The notes beneath the pieces are model-generated. The model saw nothing but the letters and a program-made list of their open reading frames with translations. It had not been told where the DNA came from and did no database searches. From positions 286,819 through 350,818 of the forward strand of contig NZ_JALBCV010000001.1 in the NCBI RefSeq assembly GCF_022602565.1: a stretch of DNA of 64,000 nt, in the 5' to 3' direction. The DNA comes from Rosenbergiella metrosideri. Lineage in GTDB: Bacteria; Pseudomonadota; Gammaproteobacteria; Enterobacterales; Enterobacteriaceae. A program made the translations under genes and the position numbers. This document shows positions 30,455 to 43,152 of the stretch, piece after piece; the stretch's first letter is position 1, and each line of letters begins with the position of its first letter.

Positions 30455-31882
30455 TTATCCTGCATCACCTTGATTAAAATAATCAGGCTTCTGCATCGGT
30501 GGCTCTGGTTTCAACGTAATTGTATTTGAGGTTGCTCGTGTTTTGCCATTATCTACCGTCACCGCAAGGTGATATTCGTTCTTTGCGCCGGCTGTGTCGT
30601 TCCAAGCAGGCAAGATGATTGTCCATCCCGTTAATTGCTGAGCATTGGCTGGTGGCGTTAGACTGAGTTCTCGGGTATCGCCTTGCCATTCAACATTTTT
30701 AATCGATTTATTAGGCGTAGCCTGAACCACTAACGTAATCGAATCCCCGGCATTGAGTTGCCAAGGCGGGGTTGCCAAATAAACTGAGAAAGTTTGACGT
30801 TTACGATAGCTCATAACAGGCAGATTATTTCGCGTGACAACGTCATACCGACTGCCAAATAACGACCGCGCTTCGGCCACGGCATAAGGCGACAGCTGTT
30901 GCGAGAGGGATTGGCCAAAGTGATAGTTTACATTGAGGCCAAAGACATCCTGGCTGGCCCCCCCTGAGCCTTCTTTGTGCGAGGCTGATACCGTGACTAG
31001 GGGAATTGGGGTATAGGTCAACCCGACAGACATGCTGCGCGGATTATTATAGTAATTACCATCATTGAAGATATCGATGCCTTCGCCGAGATATTGTTGC
31101 CACGAAACCGTTATACCCAGTTGTTGATAGAAGGGTAAGTAACCTTGGCTAGTGATATCATAGCCACGTGCCATCCGCTGAGACTGGGTCGCGGAAATAT
31201 TTTTCCACCCCGATAATGGCGTATAGTAATTTGCGGAAACACGCAGGTAATGATTCCATAATTCTGTACCAATGGAACCGCGTTGCTGATTGTTGGTAAA
31301 GAGTTGGTCCAAGAAGGCGTTATAACCGAAGAGCCACTGATTATTGAAGAAGCGTTGTCCTAGCCCTGCACTGCCCACTGTCCCTAAGGTACTCTGGTTA
31401 ACAGAGAGTTGACTGAACGTTAGACGTTGACCGTTATCATTGAGGGGAGTTAACAGCGATCCGGTCGATCCGGTAAATTTGCCTTCCATATCGACGTTAA
31501 GGCTGACATTCGCTTGACCTAGAGGAGAAAGTATATGTTCGCCAGTACTGTCGACCTTTTCCGTTAGTTTGTCTCTGACGTGATTAAATGCCCACTCTCT
31601 TGCACTACGCTCGGCACTGGTATCCTCGTCCGAATTTTGTAGGGATTTCCCTAAACTGGTAGCGATATCTGTAAGCTGCTGGTCGACCTGAGAGGTCGAA
31701 GATTGAGATGAACCTAAATCAGGTAACGCTGCGGTGTAGGAAGCGCTTTCCATCGTAGCACTGGGTGCCGACGGGTGAAGCATACTAGCGTGTGCACGAC
31801 TTAATATGAGTAATGGAGAGAGCACCATTAACATCTTTGTTAACGATGCTGGGTCACGCTTAATGGTTAACAATAGGAACAA
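30455..31882 (-). CDS. ychO: Inverse autotransporter YchO (invasin-like)
   Basis: About 470 residues. After a signal peptide (KMLMVLSPLLILSRAHA) comes a linker, then the intimin/invasin beta-barrel (about 95-340, with SLNVDMEGKFTGSTGSLLTP and NVFLDQ-like YNAFLDQ). A single Ig-like domain ends it, so the passenger is minimal. The matching E. coli protein, YchO, is 464 residues, and the neighbour chaC fits its locus. The start is uncertain: a TTG directly touches GAGGAG, a second TTG lies three codons on with better spacing, and the first ATG is 16 codons in. Confidence 0.87.
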   Translation of the reverse strand: MFLLLTIKRDPASLTKMLMVLSPLLILSRAHASMLHPSAPSATMESASYTAALPDLGSSQSSTSQVDQQLTDIATSLGKSLQNSDEDTSAERSAREWAFNHVRDKLTEKVDSTGEHILSPLGQANVSLNVDMEGKFTGSTGSLLTPLNDNGQRLTFSQLSVNQSTLGTVGSAGLGQRFFNNQWLFGYNAFLDQLFTNNQQRGSIGTELWNHYLRVSANYYTPLSGWKNISATQSQRMARGYDITSQGYLPFYQQLGITVSWQQYLGEGIDIFNDGNYYNNPRSMSVGLTYTPIPLVTVSASHKEGSGGASQDVFGLNVNYHFGQSLSQQLSPYAVAEARSLFGSRYDVVTRNNLPVMSYRKRQTFSVYLATPPWQLNAGDSITLVVQATPNKSIKNVEWQGDTRELSLTPPANAQQLTGWTIILPAWNDTAGAKNEYHLAVTVDNGKTRATSNTITLKPEPPMQKPDYFNQGDAG

Positions 31883-31953
31883 CTCCTCTTTTGATCACGC
31901 TGCGAGATAGGTCCGATAAGTATATAAGTCGAGAGCTAGATCACAATATCATC

Positions 31954-32670
31954 TCATTCCGAAGTTGTAGCGCTCATTTCCATCGATAATTGGACCGCGT
32001 ATTCTGTTAAGGCGGTCAGTGTAGGTTCTTGGATACCGTAACGCTGAAAAGTGGCGACCATCTCTTGTAAATAAGTCAGGTTTTTACCTAAAGGACCTTG
32101 GGCACTTGCAATGGTTCTTGCTTTACATGCCATACTCTCCCCGGTTTTGAACAGACAATGTTGAGGGTTGGCAACAAAAACTAAGGCTTCAATAATTTCT
32201 CCCCCCTCAAGAGTGAGAGGTTGCCAGAGAGGTCGATAACAGCCGGTCAACATCTCTCTTTTCCATAATAACGCCAACTCTGATTCCCAACTCTCACAAC
32301 AGAGTTTAAATGCGAGACCGGTGGTGCTCCCCCCTTTCACTAACGCTAACATCCGCCCAGGTGCCTCAGCGGTGCCCCGCCCCACGATTAAACTTAAACA
32401 AAATTCTCTCGACCATCCTTCAAGATGTGCGGTCTCTACCCGATCATGATCGAGAAGCGGATTCCACATTAAGGAACCGTATCCAAATACCCAAAGTGGC
32501 CCTTTGGTTGGCTTATTAAGCAAAAATTGGTGTAACGATGCGGTGCGTTGTTCGGTAGAAAGCAATAAGCTTTCCTCGATTGGGCCAAACGACGATTGGC
32601 AGTCAGCACTTTTCAAAAACTCTCGGGTTAGCACAACTACGCCCCTTTGTGGTGAACACCCACTCATCAT
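31954..32670 (-). CDS. chaC: Glutathione-specific gamma-glutamylcyclotransferase
   Basis: 238 residues. The ChaC signature WVFGYGSLMWNPL lies near residue 60, and the catalytic Glu lies in the later LWKREM stretch. It degrades glutathione to 5-oxoproline and Cys-Gly. Divergent from chaA, as in the E. coli cha locus, but chaB is missing. The first two codons are both ATG, and either could start. Confidence 0.9.
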   Translation of the reverse strand: MMSGCSPQRGVVVLTREFLKSADCQSSFGPIEESLLLSTEQRTASLHQFLLNKPTKGPLWVFGYGSLMWNPLLDHDRVETAHLEGWSREFCLSLIVGRGTAEAPGRMLALVKGGSTTGLAFKLCCESWESELALLWKREMLTGCYRPLWQPLTLEGGEIIEALVFVANPQHCLFKTGESMACKARTIASAQGPLGKNLTYLQEMVATFQRYGIQEPTLTALTEYAVQLSMEMSATTSE

Positions 32671-33062
32671 GACAAAGTCCGTAATCCCTGTGAAGACTGA
32701 AGGATGAGAAAGTACGCTAAAAATTATTTCTTCTTATTAACGACCATAGCGCACTAACACTTTACTTATAAATCAACTATTCCGCACAGTAAACCAATGG
32801 TATCGAGCTAAACCATTATAAATAGTAGTTATGGGCCTATAATTGATGACAAAAACTTATAATAACTTCATGAAAGTTTTATTAATAACTAATTTATTCA
32901 ATGGGTTGAAATCTATTATTGGGTTTTTTAGCCAATTCGAACAAAGTAAAGCAAAGTAAAACAAAGTGAACTCGTCCAAATATTTGCTATAGTTATTATT
33001 CCCCCTTTAGGAATACTCTACTGGCGAGTCACCCCTCGCTACGCATAGCACAAGGAGATTAA
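32671..33062. other. chaC-chaA divergent intergenic region
   Basis: 392 bases without a gene. It must carry the two divergent promoters. AT-rich except near chaA. The notable element is a triple 10-bp repeat at 32941-32970. The chaA ribosome binding site AAGGAG lies at 33051-33056. Confidence 0.6.
32941..32970 (+). repeat. Three tandem 10-bp repeats upstream of chaA
   Basis: ACAAAGTAAA, GCAAAGTAAA and ACAAAGTGAA follow head to tail with one helical turn each, about 90 bases before chaA. A regulator binding one face of DNA, or slippage in an AT-rich leader, could explain them. Confidence 0.75.
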
Positions 33063-34154
33063 ATGCCTGGTAACGAAAAAACACGTCATACGGAATTTAG
33101 TTTGGCGCTTCCCATTCTGGCCATCGGCCTATTACTGGGGGTTGGACAACCTGAGGGGCTAGTGTTAACCACCGGAATGAATATCATTGCTTTAGTGGCG
33201 ATCCTTTCCAGTGCCTTTAGTGTGGTCCGTCATGCCGATGTATTGGCTCATCGCTTAGGTGAACCCTACGGCTCTCTCGTGCTGACCCTTTCTGTAGTGA
33301 TTTTAGAAGTGAGTTTAATCTCAGCGCTTATGGCAACTGGGAGCGCGGAGCCGACGCTCATGCGTGACACGCTCTATTCTATTATTATGATAGTGATCGG
33401 TGGTCTAGTAGGCTTCGCGTTGTTACTTGGCGGCGGTAAATTCGCTACACAGTACGTTAATCTCGCCGGTGTTAAACAGTATCTTATCGCGATCTTTCCC
33501 CTCGCTATTCTCGTGCTCATTTTCCCCAATGCTTTACCAGGTGGTAATTTTACTACGGGGCAATCGCTGTTAGTCGCAGCGCTCTCTGCCACGATGTACG
33601 GCGTTTTTCTATTGATTCAGACCAAGACTCACCAAAATCTCTTTGTCTATGAACATGAGGACGATAGCGATGACGGTGACCCTCAACATGGAAAGCCCTC
33701 CGCCCACAGTAGTACCTGGCACAGTATCTGGTTGATTATTCACCTTATTGCCGTGATCAGTGTGACTAAGCTTAATGCTCCCGTGTTGGAAAACTTATTG
33801 CATGCCTTGCACGCACCACAGCAATTTACCGGCTTCTTAATTGCCTTGTTAATTTTATCGCCTGAAGGATTAGGTGCCATTAAAGCCGTACTGGCTAATC
33901 AGGTTCAACGAGCAATGAATCTTTTCTTCGGATCAGTGATTGCAACAATCTCGTTAACCGTACCAGTCATAACGATCATTGCAACGATAACGGGGAATGA
34001 CTTACATTTCGGATTAGATGCGCCACAGATGGTAGTCTTAGCCAGCGTGTTAATCTTGAGCCAAATTTCATTTTCTACCGGTCGAACCAACGTATTAAAT
34101 GGCGTGGCACACTTAGTTTTGTTTGTCGCCTATTTAATGACCGTGATGCTGTAG
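33063..34154 (+). CDS. chaA: Ca2+(Na+,K+)/H+ antiporter ChaA
   Basis: 363 residues with about 11 spans. CaCA family alpha-repeat motifs are visible as VVILEVSLISALMATG (about residue 80) and LILSPEGLGAIKAVLANQ (about 262). The acidic cytosolic loop EHEDDSDDGDPQHGKPSAHS near residue 196 is shared with E. coli ChaA. It exports Na+, K+ or Ca2+ in exchange for protons at alkaline pH. Confidence 0.96.
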   Translation: MPGNEKTRHTEFSLALPILAIGLLLGVGQPEGLVLTTGMNIIALVAILSSAFSVVRHADVLAHRLGEPYGSLVLTLSVVILEVSLISALMATGSAEPTLMRDTLYSIIMIVIGGLVGFALLLGGGKFATQYVNLAGVKQYLIAIFPLAILVLIFPNALPGGNFTTGQSLLVAALSATMYGVFLLIQTKTHQNLFVYEHEDDSDDGDPQHGKPSAHSSTWHSIWLIIHLIAVISVTKLNAPVLENLLHALHAPQQFTGFLIALLILSPEGLGAIKAVLANQVQRAMNLFFGSVIATISLTVPVITIIATITGNDLHFGLDAPQMVVLASVLILSQISFSTGRTNVLNGVAHLVLFVAYLMTVML

Positions 34155-34167
34155 CAAAATGAACTAA

Positions 34168-34196
34168 AAAAGAGAGGGCCTTCGCGGCCCTTTCTT
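34168..34196. terminator. Terminator between chaA and kdsA
   Basis: AGGGCC-TTCGC-GGCCCT stem with A-rich and T-rich flanks, serving the convergent genes. Confidence 0.82.
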
Positions 34197-34197
34197 A

Positions 34198-35900
<1,703 letters not shown>

Positions 35901-35977
35901 TTACTCCCTATTAATAAATAAGCCGAGCGACGCTTTGCGTCACTCTTTTGAGATATAATTTTCAAATAGTTCATCAT

Positions 35978-36829
35978 CTACAATAACTTTTTCGACACTT
36001 GAGCGAATTTGCCATAAGTCACTCGTGGATTACCACCATAATCAACCCGCGTCGCCACGGCGTCAAACCCTTCCGAGACAAAAAGCTGCTGAACTTGTTG
36101 ATGTTGTTGCCAGCCATGCTCAGCTAATAACCATCCGCCAGGGGCTAACCATTGCGGGGCTTGCTGAATAATAAGCTGTAAGTCGGCGAAACCCTGTTGG
36201 GGAGCGACTAAAGCGCTCCGCGGCTCAAAATTGACATCGCCTTGGCTAAGATGGGGGTCGTCTGCATCGATATAAGGTGGATTCGTCACAATCATATCGA
36301 AAGCATTTGGCGATAACGCCTCAAACCAGTAACTCAATTGAAACTGGCAATTATCAATTGAAAGACGTTGCGCATTACCGCGTGCAAGTTGCACCGCCTC
36401 AGCAATACGATCCACGCCAATAAACAGCGAATCAGGCCGCTCATTGGCCAAGGCTAGGGCTATCGCCCCCGTCCCCGTCCCCAGATCAAGCACCTTAACC
36501 GGAGTGGGTGGCAGAAGGCTAAGTGCCTGTTCAACCAGTACTTCCGTATCCGGCCGCGGGATTAAGGTGGCTGGGGAAACCGACAAAGGTAAAGACCAAA
36601 ATTCTCGCTGCCCACATAAGTAGGCGATCGGCTCACCTTGACCACGACGCGCGATCAGTTCAGCCAATACAGCCAGTTGTTCGACCGTTAATGCGTAGTC
36701 ATCAAAAGCGATTAACCAACTTCTGGGCTTATCAAGAACATGGCTGAGGATCACCTCAGCATCACGCTTTGCACTGTCACTATGCTGCAGTAATGGGACG
36801 ACTTCATGTAGCCAGTGACGGATCTGCAT
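35978..36829 (-). CDS. prmC: Peptide chain release factor glutamine methyltransferase
   Basis: 283 residues. The N-terminal helical domain (1-75) precedes the SAM-binding VLDLGTGTGAIALALA (about 114-129) and the NPPY motif (IVTNPPYIDA, about 183). It methylates the Gln of the GGQ loop in release factors 1 and 2. The start overlaps the prfA stop as TAATG, which implies translational coupling. Confidence 0.96.
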   Translation of the reverse strand: MQIRHWLHEVVPLLQHSDSAKRDAEVILSHVLDKPRSWLIAFDDYALTVEQLAVLAELIARRGQGEPIAYLCGQREFWSLPLSVSPATLIPRPDTEVLVEQALSLLPPTPVKVLDLGTGTGAIALALANERPDSLFIGVDRIAEAVQLARGNAQRLSIDNCQFQLSYWFEALSPNAFDMIVTNPPYIDADDPHLSQGDVNFEPRSALVAPQQGFADLQLIIQQAPQWLAPGGWLLAEHGWQQHQQVQQLFVSEGFDAVATRVDYGGNPRVTYGKFAQVSKKLL

Positions 36830-37911
36830 TACTCTTGACCTGCTAAGGCCGCCAGCAGATCGGCTTGGTGCTCTTGAACGACCGGTTCGATAAGACTCTC
36901 AAGTTTTCCTTGCATCGTCTCATCCAACCGATAAATGGTAAGGTTGATACGATGATCAGTTATACGACCTTGCGGGAAATTATAGGTTCTAATCCGATCA
37001 GAACGGTCACCACTCCCCAACAGGTTACGACGCGTAGACGCTTCTTCTTCATGGCGTTTCGCCATTTCAGCGGCATGGATTCTCGCGCCAAGTACAGAAA
37101 GTGCTTTAGCTTTGTTCTTGTGCTGTGAACGCTCGTCCTGACACTCGACCACGATACCCGTTGGTAAGTGGGTAATACGGATCGCCGAGTCGGTGGTGTT
37201 AACGTGCTGGCCACCTGCTCCCGACGAACGGAAGGTATCAATTTTCAGATCTGAAGGATTAATATCCGGGAGTTCGGCTTCAGGGATCTCTGGCATCACC
37301 GCAACGGTGCAGGCTGAGGTGTGGATACGTCCTTGTGATTCGGTCTCTGGGACACGTTGTACACGGTGACCGCCGGATTCAAACTTCATTCGACCGTACA
37401 CACCAACACCTTCGATGCGCGCGATAATCTCTTTATATCCGCCGTGCTCACCTTCGTTGGCGCTGACCACTTCCACGCGCCAGCGGTTCGCTTCGGCATA
37501 ACGGCTATACATTCTAAAAAGATCGCCAGCAAACAGGGCGGCCTCGTCACCGCCAGTTCCGGCACGCACTTCAACGAAGCATGAACGTTCATCGTCAGGA
37601 TCTTTTGGTAACAGAAGGACCTGAAGCGATTGCTCGAGTTCTTCGCTTTGCGCTTTAGCCTCTTTGAGTTCTTCGGATGCCATGTCACGCATTTCGGGAT
37701 CGGCTAACATCTCATTGGCCGTTTCAATGTCTTCCTGTACCTGACACCATTGACGGAAACAATTGGTCACGTCGGTGAGCTGAGCATATTCCCTCGAGAG
37801 CGCTCGGAAACGCTCCTGATCGGCAATAACACCTGCATCGCCGAGCATCGCTTCGACTTCCTCATGACGTTCCTGTAGGGCTTCAAGTTTGGCAACAATA
37901 GAAGATTTCAT
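36829..37911 (-). CDS. prfA: Peptide chain release factor 1
   Basis: 360 residues, the E. coli length. The GGQ loop [18 protein letters not shown] near residue 230 is the PrmC target. The PxT codon-recognition loop is in the middle domain ([14 protein letters not shown]). It terminates at UAA and UAG. It lies 44 bases downstream of hemA and is coupled to prmC. Confidence 0.97.
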   Translation of the reverse strand: MKSSIVAKLEALQERHEEVEAMLGDAGVIADQERFRALSREYAQLTDVTNCFRQWCQVQEDIETANEMLADPEMRDMASEELKEAKAQSEELEQSLQVLLLPKDPDDERSCFVEVRAGTGGDEAALFAGDLFRMYSRYAEANRWRVEVVSANEGEHGGYKEIIARIEGVGVYGRMKFESGGHRVQRVPETESQGRIHTSACTVAVMPEIPEAELPDINPSDLKIDTFRSSGAGGQHVNTTDSAIRITHLPTGIVVECQDERSQHKNKAKALSVLGARIHAAEMAKRHEEEASTRRNLLGSGDRSDRIRTYNFPQGRITDHRINLTIYRLDETMQGKLESLIEPVVQEHQADLLAALAGQE

Positions 37912-37955
37912 GTATGAATTATTTGTCCAATAACAAAAGGGGAAATAGCCTGAAC

Positions 37956-39212
37956 CTAACTAAGGCCGAGGCTATCACGCAGGATTTGTAAACGTTCAGC
38001 ATCGCCTTCACGCGCAGCTTGCTGAAGAGATTTTGTGGGTGAGTGAATCAAACGATTCGTCAATTTATGGGCCATCTCTTGCATCACTTTATGTGGGTCT
38101 TGACCTTGCGAAAGTGCGGATAATGCCCGTTGCATTAATTCTTCACGGATATCTTCTGCTTGATGCCGATAATCACGGATCACATCAACGGCATTTTGCG
38201 CCTGCAGCCAAGCCATAAACTCACCACTCTCTTGTACCACGATGGTTTCTGCTTCGACGGCTGCCGCTTCTCGTTGCGCCATATTGTGTTGAATAATCGC
38301 TTGCAGATCATCCACTGTATAAAGATAAGCTGACTCTACTTTACCGACTTCCGGTTCGACATCGCGCGGAACCGCAATATCAACGATCAGCATCGGTTGA
38401 TGACGCCGTTGCTTTAACGCACTTTCCACCATGCCTTTACCAATAACGGGTAGCGGGCTGGCGGTGGAGGAGATAATAATATCCGCAGAGGCAATATGTT
38501 CAGGTAGCGCCCCAAAGTCGATGACTTCAGCATTGACTTCTTCTGCCAGACGCTGTGCTCGTTCACGGGTACGGTTGGTGATCATAAGCCGTTTGACCTG
38601 ATGTTCGCGCAGGTGACGCGCTACGAGTTCAATCGTCTCGCCCGCGCCAACCAGTAAAACGGTGACTTTTTTCAATGATTCAAATATTTGACGGGCTAGC
38701 GTACAGGCGGCAAAGGCAACGGACACCGCGCTACTACCAATTTCAGTTTCAGTCCGCACCCGCTTAGCCACTGAGAAGGTTTTTTGGAACATACGTTCCA
38801 GTTCACCATTGATAACATGCCCGCGCTGGGATTCGGCGTATGCTTTTTTAACCTGCCCCAAAATTTGCGGCTCGCCCAAGACAAGAGAATCAAGTCCGCT
38901 CGCCACGCGCATTAAATGGCTAACGGCGGCGTTATTCTGATGCCAATAGAGGCTATTGAGGACCTCAGTTTCATCCAGATGATGATAATTGCATAACCAT
39001 TGGATGAGCTGTTGCTGAATATCGTGCTGTTCATCAACACTTAAATAAAGCTCGGTTCGATTGCAGGTAGAAAGCACGACACCACTGTGCACTGATGGCT
39101 GAGACAGTAAACTGTCTAATGCGTTATCTAAGATATCAGGGCCAAACGCCACCCGTTCGCGAAGCGCGACAGGAGCAGTTTTGTGATTTATTCCAAGTGC
39201 TAGCAGCGTCAT
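37956..39212 (-). CDS. hemA: Glutamyl-tRNA reductase
   Basis: 418 residues, the E. coli length. The catalytic Cys lies in [11 protein letters not shown] (about residue 50), the NADPH domain has [17 protein letters not shown] (about 184), and a helical dimerisation tail follows. It reduces glutamyl-tRNA to glutamate-1-semialdehyde, the first step of heme synthesis. The N-terminus ([18 protein letters not shown]) contains the region that in E. coli and Salmonella targets the protein for heme-dependent proteolysis. Divergent from lolB. Confidence 0.97.
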   Translation of the reverse strand: MTLLALGINHKTAPVALRERVAFGPDILDNALDSLLSQPSVHSGVVLSTCNRTELYLSVDEQHDIQQQLIQWLCNYHHLDETEVLNSLYWHQNNAAVSHLMRVASGLDSLVLGEPQILGQVKKAYAESQRGHVINGELERMFQKTFSVAKRVRTETEIGSSAVSVAFAACTLARQIFESLKKVTVLLVGAGETIELVARHLREHQVKRLMITNRTRERAQRLAEEVNAEVIDFGALPEHIASADIIISSTASPLPVIGKGMVESALKQRRHQPMLIVDIAVPRDVEPEVGKVESAYLYTVDDLQAIIQHNMAQREAAAVEAETIVVQESGEFMAWLQAQNAVDVIRDYRHQAEDIREELMQRALSALSQGQDPHKVMQEMAHKLTNRLIHSPTKSLQQAAREGDAERLQILRDSLGLS

Positions 39213-39405
39213 AATGATGTGATTACTTTTACCCTACAAACCTTACAGGCATTTTTGTGCGGCCATTCTACAAGATGCTTCCTGTCATGAAAAGCCATAC
39301 AAAAGATAAGTGTGTAATAAGATTCTTTTCTTCCATGTGTTATGCTCAATATAGCATTGATCGTTAAATTCCGCCGTCATCGACGGCCCCGTCAAGGAGA
39401 AAAGC

Positions 39406-40035
39406 GTGCGAGTTATTCCTGCAAAGCGTTTACGTGTGGTGATCCCGGTGGTCACACTGTTATTAAGTGCCTGTGTTTCTCATCAAACCCCTCAAGGACC
39501 CGGTAAAAGCCCTGACTCTGCGCAATGGAAACAGCATCAAGCCCAAGTGAACACTGTGACCCATTTTGAAACACGTGGTGCCTTCGCCTATCTTTCAGAT
39601 GAACAAAAAGTTTACGCGCGCTTTAACTGGCAACAACAGGCGACTGACCGCTACCGTTTATTATTGACCAGTCCTATCGGTAGTACCGAGCTACAGCTTG
39701 ATCAACAAGGGAATACGGTTCAACTTGTAGACAATAAAGGTCAGCGTTACATGAGCCACGATGCCCAGACGATGATCAGCAAACTCACTGGCATGCAGAT
39801 CCCTTTAGATAATTTACGCCAATGGATGTTGGGTCTACCGGGTAATGCTGATCATTTCACGCTTAATGATAATTATCAGTTGCAGAGCGCAGATTACAGC
39901 CAAAATGGCGTAACTTGGCATGTGTCGATCAGTAGCTATAACAACAGCATTTCTCCTGCGCTACCCGCCAACGTAGAATTAACGACAGAGGGACAACGGA
40001 TCAAATTACGTATGGATAGCTGGACGACACAATGA
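39406..40035 (+). CDS. lolB: Outer membrane lipoprotein receptor LolB
   Basis: 209 residues with a GTG start 6 bases after AAGGAG. The lipoprotein signal ends LLSA-C (Cys23). It accepts lipoproteins from LolA and inserts them in the outer membrane, so it serves Lpp and NlpC encoded in this window. Its TGA stop overlaps the ispE ATG as ATGA. Confidence 0.95.
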   Translation: MRVIPAKRLRVVIPVVTLLLSACVSHQTPQGPGKSPDSAQWKQHQAQVNTVTHFETRGAFAYLSDEQKVYARFNWQQQATDRYRLLLTSPIGSTELQLDQQGNTVQLVDNKGQRYMSHDAQTMISKLTGMQIPLDNLRQWMLGLPGNADHFTLNDNYQLQSADYSQNGVTWHVSISSYNNSISPALPANVELTTEGQRIKLRMDSWTTQ

Positions 40036-40886
40036 TTGAACGCTGGCCCTCCCCTGGTAAATTAAATTTGTTTCTGTCAATAACCGGTCGACGTGACGAC
40101 GGCTACCACAACTTGCAGACCCTATTTCAGTTTCTGGATTACGGCGATGAAATGACCTTTGTGGCGGACGAACACGCTCATATTCGTCTCGTGAACGATA
40201 TTGAAAATGTCCGCTGTGAAGATAATCTGATCTATCGCGCCGCCTTGCGCCTTAAGACACAAGCGATTGCTGATGAGCGTTGCGAGGCAACCGTCGGCGT
40301 CACCATCGGGATTGATAAGAAATTACCCATGGGTGGAGGTCTAGGCGGTGGCTCATCTAACGCTGCAACAACCTTGATTGCACTGAATCAGCTATGGCAA
40401 CTTAACTATTCTCTCACCCAACTTGCTGACCTCGGCCTGGCACTTGGTGCTGATGTGCCGATTTTTGTCCACGGCTATGCGGCGTTGGCCGAGGGGATAG
40501 GCGAGCAGCTGACCCCCGTGCAGCCTGAAGAGAAATGGTACCTGGTTGCTCATCCAGGCGTGAGTATCCCAACTCCGGTTATTTTTAATGATCCTGATTT
40601 GACCCGTGACAGTCCGGTGCGGAGTGCAGAACAATTAATGCATTCTCCTTGGTCGAATGATTGTGAAGCGATCGCAAGAAAACGTTTTCGTAAGGTTGAT
40701 GAACTACTCAACTGGCTGCTAGAATACGCTCCGTCAAGACTGACGGGCACTGGTGCTTGCGTGTTTGCTGAATTCGACAGTGAAGCCGCTGCTCGTCATG
40801 TCCTTACTCTCACTCCACCATGGATGACCTGTTTTGTTGCAAAGGGGGCTAATATTTCGCCCTTGCATCAACGGTTATCGGAGTGA
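40032..40886 (+). CDS. ispE: 4-diphosphocytidyl-2-C-methylerythritol kinase
   Basis: 284 residues, GHMP kinase fold. [10 protein letters not shown] near the N-terminus provides the catalytic Lys, the ATP loop [16 protein letters not shown] lies at about 97-112, and [10 protein letters not shown] lies near the C-terminus. It performs the ATP-dependent step of the methylerythritol phosphate isoprenoid pathway. Translation is coupled to lolB by a 4-base overlap. Confidence 0.96.
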   Translation: MIERWPSPGKLNLFLSITGRRDDGYHNLQTLFQFLDYGDEMTFVADEHAHIRLVNDIENVRCEDNLIYRAALRLKTQAIADERCEATVGVTIGIDKKLPMGGGLGGGSSNAATTLIALNQLWQLNYSLTQLADLGLALGADVPIFVHGYAALAEGIGEQLTPVQPEEKWYLVAHPGVSIPTPVIFNDPDLTRDSPVRSAEQLMHSPWSNDCEAIARKRFRKVDELLNWLLEYAPSRLTGTGACVFAEFDSEAAARHVLTLTPPWMTCFVAKGANISPLHQRLSE

Positions 40887-40952
40887 TTGGCGGCAGGTAA
40901 CTGGCTTGCCCGTTCCAGAGCCTGTACCTGCTGTTACTTACCTATACCTATG

Positions 40953-40981
40953 AGAATGCCCGATTACGGTGGGCATTCTTT
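40953..40981 (+). terminator. Hairpin between ispE and prs
   Basis: AGAATGCCC/GGGCATTCT perfect 9-bp stem with a 9-base loop, followed by only a short T stretch. It could be a weak terminator or a leader structure ahead of prs. Confidence 0.6.
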
Positions 40982-41003
40982 GGACCCAAAGCCTGAGGTT
41001 TAA

Positions 41004-41954
<951 letters not shown>

Positions 41955-41960
41955 TAACGT

Positions 41961-41990
41961 AAAAAATGGGCCGAAAGGCCCATTTCTTTT
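41961..41990. terminator. Bidirectional terminator between prs and ychH
   Basis: AAATGGGCC-GAAA-GGCCCATTT stem with T-rich tails on both sides. Confidence 0.88.
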
Positions 41991-41996
41991 CCGCCA

Positions 41997-42266
41997 TTAG
42001 GAGTGACGACGACGGTGTGGATGCCGTTGGTGGAAACGTAGTAGATAATATTTTTCACATACCTTCTCTCGGCCACTCAGCTGCGCCCCCATTAACCAGA
42101 AAAACGCCCCTAAAAAGATACCTAGCACCGATCCTGTGGCCCAACTCTCCGTCAAGATCGACTCTTCGGCTTGGCTTAACAACGCTATCAATAGACTACT
42201 GATCGATAATACCAATCCTACCACCATTAACGTATTGCCTATCAACGAAGTATGTGCGCGTTTCAT
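41997..42266 (-). CDS. ychH: YchH family membrane protein
   Basis: 89 residues with two membrane segments (about 8-30 and 45-63). A basic C-terminus (RFHQRHPHRRRHS) ends like E. coli YchH. Stress-induced in E. coli, with unknown function. Lies convergent with prs and divergent from pth, as in E. coli. Confidence 0.88.
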   Translation of the reverse strand: MKRAHTSLIGNTLMVVGLVLSISSLLIALLSQAEESILTESWATGSVLGIFLGAFFWLMGAQLSGREKVCEKYYLLRFHQRHPHRRRHS

Positions 42267-42463
42267 TCGCTTCTCCTGAGCTAAGTCTTACATAACTTGA
42301 CAAAAGTGTAGGCGCTAACGGCTGGATTATCTTGAACCCGGATCACAGTCTGGGACTTTTTAACACTTTGTTCGGCCCAACAAAATACGTCGACGGGAAT
42401 GTTTTTGAACTTCCCTTCTTGCATGCAGTACACTAACGTTTTACCCCGCAAAGGATAATTCCT

Positions 42464-43051
42464 GTGTGTACCATTAAATTAATTGTTGGATTAGCAAATC
42501 CAGGAGCTGAGTATGCCGCCACGCGACATAATGCCGGTGCCTGGTATACCGACCTACTCGCTGACCGTCTTCGCCAACCCTTAAAAGAAGAAGCGAAATT
42601 TTTTGGCGCGACGGCGCGTCTATCCATCGCCGGGGAAGATATACGACTGCTAGTCCCCACCACTTTTATGAATTTAAGTGGTAAAGCTGTCGCGGCAATG
42701 GCCAACTTTTATCGGATCCAACCGCAAGAGATCTTAGTCGCGCACGATGAGATGGACCTTCCGCCTGGCGTCGCCAAGTTCAAACAAGGCGGCGGCCATG
42801 GTGGGCATAACGGTTTAAAAGATATTATCAATAAACTCGGTAACGTTGCCGACTTCCATCGCTTGCGTATCGGGATTGGCCACCCTGGTGACCGAAATAA
42901 GGTGACCGGCTTCGTATTAGGTAAACCGCCGTTGAGCGAGCAAAAGTTAATCGATGATGCCATTGATGAAGCCGCACGCTGCACCGAGGTATGGGTAAAA
43001 GAAGATCGGTTACGCGCGATGAACCGTCTCCATAGCTTTAAAGCAAGTTGA
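42464..43051 (+). CDS. pth: Peptidyl-tRNA hydrolase
   Basis: 195 residues, GTG start 8 bases after AAGGA. It frees tRNA from peptidyl-tRNAs that drop off ribosomes. The catalytic His lies in [10 protein letters not shown] (about residue 21), with the Asn in [10 protein letters not shown] and the Asp in HDEMDLPPG. An extra Cys codon follows the start compared with E. coli. It lies about 100 bases ahead of ychF, the usual pair. Confidence 0.96.
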   Translation: MCTIKLIVGLANPGAEYAATRHNAGAWYTDLLADRLRQPLKEEAKFFGATARLSIAGEDIRLLVPTTFMNLSGKAVAAMANFYRIQPQEILVAHDEMDLPPGVAKFKQGGGHGGHNGLKDIINKLGNVADFHRLRIGIGHPGDRNKVTGFVLGKPPLSEQKLIDDAIDEAARCTEVWVKEDRLRAMNRLHSFKAS

Positions 43052-43152
43052 GTGCGCTGCCCTCTTTGCTAAAATCTGTGTATAATGTGACAAATTTTCT
43101 GCTAGCCAGCGCGCTTTCGCGCAGCATAATTAACGTAATAAGGTAGTCAAGC

